DNA of 11,344 nt from the NCBI GenBank assembly GCA_046153915.1, contig JBJXFC010000179.1, positions 1-11,344 on the forward strand, read 5' to 3'. The position numbers and the translations under genes are program-made. The notes below the pieces were generated by a model. The model was not told the DNA's origin. It was given only the letters and a program-made list of their open reading frames with translations, and ran no database searches. This DNA comes from JANNVZ01 sp046153915. GTDB lineage: Bacteria; Bacteroidota; Bacteroidia; Flavobacteriales_D; Sanyastnellaceae. Shown piece by piece: positions 1 to 7,137 of this stretch. Every line of letters starts with the position of its first letter. Within the stretch, counting starts at the first letter, position 1.

Positions 1-3000
1 GGCTTTTCTGATTCTTTCAGAGGTAAGGTTTATGGCCGATCTGTTATACACCTGCGAATCGCCGGATAGATTGTTGAGGGCATATCCGCTAAATAAAACT
101 GCAGCTGTTACGGCGTGTGAAAGGGAAGGCGCAGGAATAAATCCATGGTTGTTGGCATCTGTGTAAATTGTTCCCAGTTCGTCGTTGGATAGTTGCAGTG
201 AATTTGGCAGGGAGGAATTATCGACTACAGACTTGTTTAAAGTTGGGTCAGTGTCATTGGTTACAGCAGCCTCCGTGTTATTCTTCTTGAGGTTTTCAAC
301 ATATCCGTAAGCACCTATATAACTACCTGCGTTGAAAATAGTCGCAGGATTTATCAGGTTCATGTTGTTTCGTCTGTTCCTTATAGTCTTTAATCGTTTC
401 GCAAAGAATCCAACTATCCAGGCGTCCAGTCGATTGGAAGATAAGTCTGTGTTTTCACCCAGAATCCGCTCCATTTCTTCGTCACTCACTTCGGCCAACG
501 CAAGTATGTCGTCTTTGAATTTTTTCAGATCATTTTTTATATCAAAAGATCCGGAAATTCCAGGAACTGTTGGGTTCTCGAACAGATAATCCGCTATTGT
601 TTTACGGTCATCGGCCAGGGGAGCATCATAGTCATATAAGCCGAATTCCAGTTGTTCCACTCCGGGCAACAGATATTTTAATAAGCTACTATTCTTCCAG
701 GGTGAATCTAAATATTCTCCGGACGCATTAGGAGACCACATTGGCAAGAAGCCATAATCATAGAATGAAGCACTGAATTCACTGGATACGTTGTTTCCAA
801 TTTTTCGTCTGAACTTTTCGGTGTTCGAACTTAGATATACAAAATCTGCATCGAGTTTATTAAATAGTAAATCCCATTTCGTGAGTTCCCATCGGAAGGT
901 AGAAATCAATGCATTGGTGGTCGTTGCCGCTGAACCAGATGGATTATCAGGGATATCTTCTCCGGGTATTTGCAGCCATGATGTGAGGCCATTTTCAGGT
1001 GTGCCATAGGCCGCAATTTGCGCCCAGGTAAGAATGCCTTCATTTACCATTAACCTGCAGGCAGCCTCTCTGTATTTGGAAAGTAGGGAGTTGCGAACCA
1101 GGAGAAAAGTCAAAGGAAATTTACCTGATTCTGCAATTTGGATGGGTATTGTTGAAAATTGATTTAGGTTATACACGTTAAATGGATTTTCCTGAGCCAA
1201 TGCCTGCAAATAATTTTTTAGAGCATTGGAATCATCGGTTCCATTCACCAAAGGCCCGTGAAGTTTTACATATTCATACGCATTGGTTGTTAGGAAGGCC
1301 CTTGTACCCCTTACTTTTTTCCAAATTCGGGCAGATAAACCAGCACCTGTCCTTAAAGATTCAGGATCAGAAGCTTGTACAGAATTGAAATCCGGATAAG
1401 AATATATCCCCTTGGTTGTTTGCTCGGCTGTCATGAAGTTAAGCACCCGCTCGTATCCTGAAGAAAGATCGATGTGGCGAAATCGATGTCCGAACAACCC
1501 ACACATGAGGGGATGAAAAGTAGTATTCAGATCAAGTTCTGAAAGGGCTGCACTAAAATGGGGTTCTACCTCATAATTTGTGACAATTTCCTGCAGAGCA
1601 TTAAAGGAGCCGGTGCTGGTCACAAATCGGCTATTAAAGCCGTGTGATCTTGGAAGAAGCCCCAGTACCTGCATAAAATGAAATTGTCCGTAGTTAGGAT
1701 ATGGTTGAACAAAAAGATTTGCGGCATTGTCAATTTCAGGCAGAAGCTGGCCATACCATTCTTGAAGGGTCAGCAGTTTGTCCAATTGATCCTTATGATA
1801 ATTGATATTGGCTTTGTAGACATTTTTCGAAAACCTTTGAGCAATTCTCCGGAATTCCAGATCCAGGAATTTCAAAACTTCTTTTGCCTTTTTGTCAAAT
1901 CTGGTTTGCCAAATTGCAGGACTCACGAGTGATGTGGTAACCTTAGGAATTAAGATGCTTCGATAATATTCATCAACGCCCGTTAGGGTAATGTATGGTT
2001 GATTATTTTCATCATAGATATCCGTTGTAAATTCTGCATTTGCTTCGTCTTTCACTTCATATCCATGCAAATGGGAAGTTAGCATGATGCCATAGGGCTG
2101 GCTACCAATGCGCATGGCGGGACTCAAACCGCGGGCAGATACAAATTCGTCAAAGAACTCCCTTATCTTTTTTCGGTTATCGAAATTGAAAAGATTGTCA
2201 AGGACTTCTTCAACGTGATATCCGATAGTGCCAGGGTATAGTACTCTTGCTCCTAATTTTCCGGTCGCAATGCTTTTCTTTTCCGCACCATCAACATGGT
2301 AGAGCAGATGGTAGGGAAGGCCCAACAGTTCGGCAAAGAATTGTCCATCGGTGATATTGTCCCGATTTGTTGTAGGAGTGAAAAGTTTGTTCTTCGCGAA
2401 AGTGGCAAAACTCTTGGTTTCGAGTTCATCCTGTGTTGTATATCCTGAAGATGCGTCTTCGGTATTATTTGTTGGTGTTTCGGCTGACAGAAGAGATACC
2501 CCCGATGTGTATTGATGGCTGATGAACAGATTTTCCAGCTTGGTCTGATGATTGCTCAACGCCGGATCGTCGTGTACTCCAACCACTATGAGTCTGGATA
2601 GATAATCCACACCGATGTTGGGAACCTTAATGGCCATTCCATCCTCTAGTGCTTTATCCTTGTCGATGAGCCAGAGTATATTTGGATGTGCGATTATTTT
2701 TCCATCATCGTCAATTTTAAAAGTGAAATGTTCATTTTCCTCCAGCGTATCCTCATCATCTAAATCGCTGTTGGGATCAAAGCCAAATCGAATTTGTTGA
2801 TTAATTTTTCTTCCGGGTTGGACGAACACAATATCTTCTGAGATTGAATTGGGATTTGTTTCGTCCTGTTCATTCAGACCAATGGCCACAAACCTGGATG
2901 GAAGCACTGGTGAATGAGCTTGTTCTGACCATTCCTTGTCCTTTAATAGAACAGTTGGGAAGGCTGGGGTACTTCCGGAAATGGTGAAACTAAAATCAGC

Positions 3001-5295
3001 TAATTCGCCCTCAGCTTCCTCTCCTGAGTTTACTTGTTCGATTGCATCATCAATACCCTTAACGGTATCCTCATATGCATTGAGAAGCTCATGCATTTCA
3101 GTAAGCCATTCCTGATTTCTTCTACCATCGAATTCTTCTAATACGTTTAGCTGCGGCGAGTATTTCAAATCAATATCTTGTTGAATGCTCTGCTGTGAGC
3201 TTTTCAACATCTCAATCATCAGATCGGCCTCACTGCGTGTAAAAGTTTGACCACTGATAGCGTTTCTGGCATTTTGTAATTTATTACGCCACTCATTGAC
3301 TGCAGCACCAACTTCTGAAGGATAAGTATAGAGAGGATTTATGCGTTCAATTTCGGATTCAACCTGAAGAATTTCGAAAGTGGCTTTCGATAGGAAATTG
3401 GTAGTTGGAACTAGTGCTTTGATCTTTTCCTGAAAGATTGCTTTTATAGGTGCGAATAATTCAGGAAGACTGCCTAATGTACCTTTTCCTAAATAGCCAC
3501 CATCCACCAGAGGTCTGTTGATTTCAAACCGGTATTTATAAGCTGCGAAATTGTAAAAATGCGTGAGTGAATGTGCTAAGGTTTCCGGACGTGCTATTGA
3601 GGTAGACGCAATGTTGGAAATGGATAAAACCTCTCGAATCGCGAATTCAACATTCTTCAACCATGCAGAACCATCGTATTTAGCAATGTAATTGTTGAGT
3701 TGGTAAAAGGCCAGTATTTCTTTGATGGAATTGTCCGAATTGGCATATGAGGAGAGTAACTCTAGTCTGGCCTGAGACAAATTGTTGACAACAATCATGA
3801 TATCCCGCTCAGAATTGTTTGTGATTACAACCTGATGGGTCAACCAGTTGATGGCGGAATCAATTGTATTGTACAGAAATGTGAAAAAGAAAATCGCATC
3901 TTCTGCTGATCTAAATGAGATCGAACTTTGCGTATTGACCAACTGAGCCAATTCGCCAAGGCGCAACAATCGATCCTGAACTTTGGAAATTGGCAGGTTG
4001 GTGGGAGATTGCGATACGAGACGGCTTATCTCGATCCAGGCGCCATCAATTTCAGTAAACTTGTTTCCACCCTCACTGATAGAAATACGTGTTGCGTTAA
4101 TGCTGTTTGTAATGCGCAATAAGGTGTCTACTGATCTTTCGTCTCTTCTGATATTATCACCCTCTGTTTGCTTGATTATGGGATTAATCCGATTCCCTTG
4201 TGATTCGATTTCCGATAAAAATTCATCTAACCTGATTTGTGCCTGGAAGTAGTCGGCTTGAGTTCTGCAAAGACCCGTAAAACTTCTCATTATTCCACTA
4301 ACTTTAGTTTCAACTGTAAGAAATACTGTTGAAATTTCTTCACCCGTGGATTTCTTAGTGAGTTTAAACCCGTTTAACTCCTTATGAATGGAATCAAAAG
4401 CTTGATCAAATTGATCGGGAACCTCAAGTTTATTAAGCGCTTTCTTGCTGGAGTCAAACGTCGCCACCAATTTTAGATGTGCCTGGTGAAGTGCCATGTC
4501 ACGCCTTGTTCCGCGGTCGTCAACCGGATTGATAACAGCGTTGTAGTGATTGACATATGTTTCATTCAGCGTAGCCATCGAGTTTTTGGCCATTTTGAGT
4601 GCTCCTTCAGAAGAAGCGGTGTTCTTGTTTGTTTTCGAGGCAATGTTTTTAAGAACACCGGAAGTTTGCTCCAGTTTTCCGAGTATGATTTCGGGCCCCA
4701 GATAAGCTTCACTAAATAAATTGGCCTGATTATTCAACCCTGAAACATGTGTTTCAAATGAAGCCAGAAGGGGATTGGTTGAGGTGTTATTGACATTGGT
4801 AGGAAACAAACGTCGTATTATCCAGGCAGCTCGAAGGGTACCGTATTTGGTACAAATAAGCCGCCATGCTTCTTGCTGAAGACTCAAGACTCCTTCCGCC
4901 TCAAAATAAGAATTCCAATATGTTTGACCATCAACCAACTCTTCCTGAGTAAGAGCAAATTCATGGGTTTGAATAAAAATGCGATCAGGGAAAATTCTTA
5001 TCCAGAGATCAGTGCCGATATACTTGGTCTCAATTCTAACAGGAAGCAGCACAACAGGCTTGGTGGCATCATAGCTCTGCAAACTTTGATTAAGATCAGA
5101 AATGATTTGATGAACAGGAACGACAATTTCTTCTTCTGTCTCCGGGTTGGGAGCGTCTGTAAAAGAAGCCGTATTGTGCGAAGCTGACCATAAAAAAAAG
5201 TCATAATTATTAAATGATTCTACGGCGTTTTGATCTATACCTATTTGTGAATCATTTACGAGATGAGTGCCTCTTTCCGCCTTGTTGTGGGACAT
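1..5295 (-). CDS. Giant conserved protein of unknown function, 3' end beyond window (at least 1765 aa)
   Basis: I read the minus frame from the ATG at 5293-5295 to the left edge and found no stop, giving exactly 1765 codons; the C-terminus lies outside. The protein starts MSHNKAERG and has no signal peptide or membrane segment, so it is probably cytoplasmic. Recognisable segments are: residues 80-112 (PVVLLPVRIETKY, then LWIRIFPDRIFIQTHE); 142-165 (EAWRLICTKYGTLRAAWI); a long, mostly helical, Gln/Glu/Leu-rich middle (about 180-780); residues 1059-1069 (PAMRIGSQPYG); about 1388-1410 (FPLTFLLVRNSLLSKYREA); and about 1718-1765 (GFIPAPSLSHAVTAAVLFSGY, then INLTSERIRKA). I recall the same motif order (PVRLETRF, RIYPD, RxGxQPYG, APSxxHAxTAAVLRxGY) from very large hypothetical proteins in other phyla, and I believe some lie in extracellular contractile injection system loci; that link is from memory. 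Long Thr/Asn/Ser stretches separate the conserved segments. The gene has about 1 kb of non-coding DNA upstream, so it probably starts its own transcript. The reading frame is certain; the function is not. Confidence 0.88.
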   Translation of the reverse strand, partial: MSHNKAERGTHLVNDSQIGIDQNAVESFNNYDFFLWSASHNTASFTDAPNPETEEEIVVPVHQIISDLNQSLQSYDATKPVVLLPVRIETKYIGTDLWIRIFPDRIFIQTHEFALTQEELVDGQTYWNSYFEAEGVLSLQQEAWRLICTKYGTLRAAWIIRRLFPTNVNNTSTNPLLASFETHVSGLNNQANLFSEAYLGPEIILGKLEQTSGVLKNIASKTNKNTASSEGALKMAKNSMATLNETYVNHYNAVINPVDDRGTRRDMALHQAHLKLVATFDSSKKALNKLEVPDQFDQAFDSIHKELNGFKLTKKSTGEEISTVFLTVETKVSGIMRSFTGLCRTQADYFQAQIRLDEFLSEIESQGNRINPIIKQTEGDNIRRDERSVDTLLRITNSINATRISISEGGNKFTEIDGAWIEISRLVSQSPTNLPISKVQDRLLRLGELAQLVNTQSSISFRSAEDAIFFFTFLYNTIDSAINWLTHQVVITNNSERDIMIVVNNLSQARLELLSSYANSDNSIKEILAFYQLNNYIAKYDGSAWLKNVEFAIREVLSISNIASTSIARPETLAHSLTHFYNFAAYKYRFEINRPLVDGGYLGKGTLGSLPELFAPIKAIFQEKIKALVPTTNFLSKATFEILQVESEIERINPLYTYPSEVGAAVNEWRNKLQNARNAISGQTFTRSEADLMIEMLKSSQQSIQQDIDLKYSPQLNVLEEFDGRRNQEWLTEMHELLNAYEDTVKGIDDAIEQVNSGEEAEGELADFSFTISGSTPAFPTVLLKDKEWSEQAHSPVLPSRFVAIGLNEQDETNPNSISEDIVFVQPGRKINQQIRFGFDPNSDLDDEDTLEENEHFTFKIDDDGKIIAHPNILWLIDKDKALEDGMAIKVPNIGVDYLSRLIVVGVHDDPALSNHQTKLENLFISHQYTSGVSLLSAETPTNNTEDASSGYTTQDELETKSFATFAKNKLFTPTTNRDNITDGQFFAELLGLPYHLLYHVDGAEKKSIATGKLGARVLYPGTIGYHVEEVLDNLFNFDNRKKIREFFDEFVSARGLSPAMRIGSQPYGIMLTSHLHGYEVKDEANAEFTTDIYDENNQPYITLTGVDEYYRSILIPKVTTSLVSPAIWQTRFDKKAKEVLKFLDLEFRRIAQRFSKNVYKANINYHKDQLDKLLTLQEWYGQLLPEIDNAANLFVQPYPNYGQFHFMQVLGLLPRSHGFNSRFVTSTGSFNALQEIVTNYEVEPHFSAALSELDLNTTFHPLMCGLFGHRFRHIDLSSGYERVLNFMTAEQTTKGIYSYPDFNSVQASDPESLRTGAGLSARIWKKVRGTRAFLTTNAYEYVKLHGPLVNGTDDSNALKNYLQALAQENPFNVYNLNQFSTIPIQIAESGKFPLTFLLVRNSLLSKYREAACRLMVNEGILTWAQIAAYGTPENGLTSWLQIPGEDIPDNPSGSAATTTNALISTFRWELTKWDLLFNKLDADFVYLSSNTEKFRRKIGNNVSSEFSASFYDYGFLPMWSPNASGEYLDSPWKNSSLLKYLLPGVEQLEFGLYDYDAPLADDRKTIADYLFENPTVPGISGSFDIKNDLKKFKDDILALAEVSDEEMERILGENTDLSSNRLDAWIVGFFAKRLKTIRNRRNNMNLINPATIFNAGSYIGAYGYVENLKKNNTEAAVTNDTDPTLNKSVVDNSSLPNSLQLSNDELGTIYTDANNHGFIPAPSLSHAVTAAVLFSGYALNNLSGDSQVYNRSAINLTSERIRKA

Positions 5296-6293
5296 AGAAA
5301 ATTCATTGGTTCATTAATAACTATAATGCACATCAATGAAATACTAAGGAAACGGCAAAATCTGGAAGATCTTTTCCGATAAAGTCAACTATCCTAAATA
5401 CAGAATTTCATATAATCCGATCAAGCTTTTTTCGTCTCGAAATGAACCACTAGAATTTCGCTCCTTATCAATTTATATGATTCATAAATGTAGAGTCGAA
5501 AATCAACTAGTCCAAACAATAGTATTTCAATAAATGTATAACCGAATAGGTTAAACAAATATTACAACGGATGCGTTAAAAATGTACTCTTGTTGAAAAC
5601 TTTTGTTTGTTTTGGCAAACTAGAATCATACAATTTTCACTTTGGGTGAGGTTGAGGATAATCTGATTTCAATTTGTTTTATCAGTAGGATAGAATGTTG
5701 TTATGATTGTATAATAGGGGCCAGGAGTTCTCTGTAGTCCAGAATTGATCGGAAAGAAATACCCGTGGGACCCAATCTATCGTTTCGTGTTTTTATGGGT
5801 GTTGAGTGTTTATTTCAAGATAAAAACGATTTGGGTTTAGATTGTTGAATGAGAAGTTTTATTGCGTTGATCTCAGCACAGAGACATCAGTTTTTTTTAA
5901 TGTAACATCAATAGATGTAGACGAACTTAATGACTAGCTTCATATTTCGATTTTACCTGTGCCGGCCACAACGTGGTTGTGTGTTAACTCCGCAATATCC
6001 ATTCGTTCACTGGATGTAATTGATGCGCGGGGAGAGTTGGTTTAATAACCGGCAAACACAAATCAGCGGACTTATGAGTTGAGCATTGCCTTTTTCCAAG
6101 GGGTATTCTATTTTCTCCTTATTGAAGATACGCATCGGGTCCGACACCCACGTGTAATTCAGAAAATCGATTAATCCCGGGACTCACTTTTTATTGAGGG
6201 ATTTGGAGAAATCATCTCTTGAAATTGCATTGTGATTTGGAAATGGACGGTGGGCAAGTATGTTTGCAAGGCACGGCAAATCTGGGTGGTTGC
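5296..6293. other. About 1 kb intergenic region without a convincing gene
   Basis: This AT-rich stretch separates the start of the giant minus-strand gene from the end of the decayed propeller gene. It must hold the promoter of the giant gene, but I found no exact TAnnTTTG/TTG pair on the minus strand close to 5295. It contains a small inverted repeat (CACAAC, GTG loop, GTTGTG at 5967-5981) and a loose one (GTTTTTAT at 5789-5796 with ATAAAAAC at 5820-5827, 23-base loop); neither has a clear role. A 58-codon open minus stretch at 6007-6183 has protein-like composition but no recognised family. The region may include further decayed gene sequence, since the adjacent copy is itself a pseudogene. 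Confidence 0.6.
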
Positions 6294-6980
6294 CTATTCC
6301 TTCACCACCCTCATCACCTTACCACCAACCCTCACCACATAAGCCCCACTCGCCAGCCCAGAAATATCCAGTCTGAGAGTCGAAGAATTGCATTGGGTTA
6401 TTAAAACTATTTTCCCCTGCATATCAATGATCGTTATTACTCCCAGAGCATGCTTAGCTTGAATGGTAAGGACATCATTCGCAGGATTCGGAAAAAGCAC
6501 AAATTCATTTTGATCAACCACGTTTTCCACCCCCACCACACAATCATAAGTCGTATTCCCATACCCAAACGAATCCACAAAATTGGGCAGTCCGTAACTG
6601 GCGTTGTTGTTGCCGAGGGAAAGGCCATTAAGGGTGTAATTGCAGTTGATGCCGGCTTCGTTTGGATTGTTTATGACGCTGAGATAAGGGGCGCCGTATA
6701 GGGCGATGTAAATTTTGCCATCTGGACCAAGTTGTATGCCGTAGTCATTGGATGGATCGTTTTCGTTCACAACGATTTTTGAAGCGCGTATTGCTTCCGG
6801 ATCGCCGCCACCGGCGCTGAGGTCGTATTGGATGGTTTTAATATTCCAGGTGAGTTACAACTTTGTGTTGTCGGGTGAAAAGGAAACTCCTTATGCGTCG
6901 TAATTAAGATCTTCCGCCGTGTGTAGATTGATGAAATTGGAAAGTGTGCCATCTGTGTTGGTAGTTCCAATTCAAAAGTG
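6294..6980 (-). pseudogene. Decayed 3' fragment of a secreted beta-propeller protein with T9SS type A sorting domain
   Basis: In one minus frame ending at TAG (6294-6296), the sequence matches the C-terminal half of the intact protein at 9769-11184: LSNFINLHTAEDLNYDA, stop, GVSFSPDNTKL, stop, LTWNIKTIQYDLSAGGGDPEAIR, and onward. The two in-frame TAA codons lie at 6891-6893 and 6855-6857, where the intact copy has Tyr codons (TAC and TAT). Around 6972-6978 the match (FD-F-GTTNTDG-like) also needs a one-base shift. Nothing matching the first half or the signal peptide is present. The last 70 or so codons form a T9SS type A C-terminal domain (VLFPNPANDVL, then DISGLASGAYVVRV, then MRVVKE). The remaining 158-codon open stretch could only start at a GTG in mid-propeller (6768-6770) and would lack an export signal, so I treat it as non-functional. 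Two separate 40-bp segments are identical to the intact gene, so the copies are related by fairly recent duplication or by gene conversion. Confidence 0.88.
6566..6605. repeat. 40-bp segment identical to 10053-10092
   Basis: This stretch encodes (minus strand) the region around NASYGLPNFVDSF and is base-for-base identical between the pseudogene and the intact propeller gene. A second 40-bp identity is 6814-6853 with 10301-10340, encoding most of the TWNIKTIQYDLSA region. Synonymous sites are unchanged across these blocks, unlike the flanking sequence. Confidence 0.85.
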
Positions 6981-7137
6981 TTTTTTTAGCACGCACTTTT
7001 TCCTTTGAATATCCGACTCTTGATTTTTACCACACCGAGGCGTTTTTTAGGTTTCTAACATTCAGCAGAAATTTAATGGCGCCGGCCGGTAAAAAACACT
7101 AGATTCGTAAGACTTAATTACCTTATCCAACTACCCC

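Noticed and set aside
332..5204. Many short plus-strand frames and one minus-strand frame across the giant gene
   Set aside because: All lie over the continuous 1765-codon minus frame, are short, and have no recognisable domains or plausible starts.
5789..5827. GTTTTTAT/ATAAAAAC inverted repeat as a terminator or operator
   Set aside because: The 8-bp arms are purely AT-rich except for one pair and the loop is 23 bases; in AT-rich intergenic DNA this is easily chance.
6294..6770. 158-codon open frame as an intact small T9SS gene
   Set aside because: Its only start is a GTG in the middle of the propeller homology, it has no signal peptide, and the homology continues upstream past two in-frame stops, so it is the tail of a pseudogene.
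5961..7090. GCCGGC-containing words at 5961 and 7080 flanking the pseudogene as insertion-site repeats
   Set aside because: The shared word is only about seven bases, its neighbours differ, and no transposase or longer terminal repeat is present.
7000..7107. Promoter for the collagen gene (TTCCTTTG at 7000, TAGGTTTC at 7048, TAGATTCG at 7100)
   Set aside because: Each differs from TAnnTTTG by one base, and none has a TTG -33 element at proper spacing, so no choice is supported.
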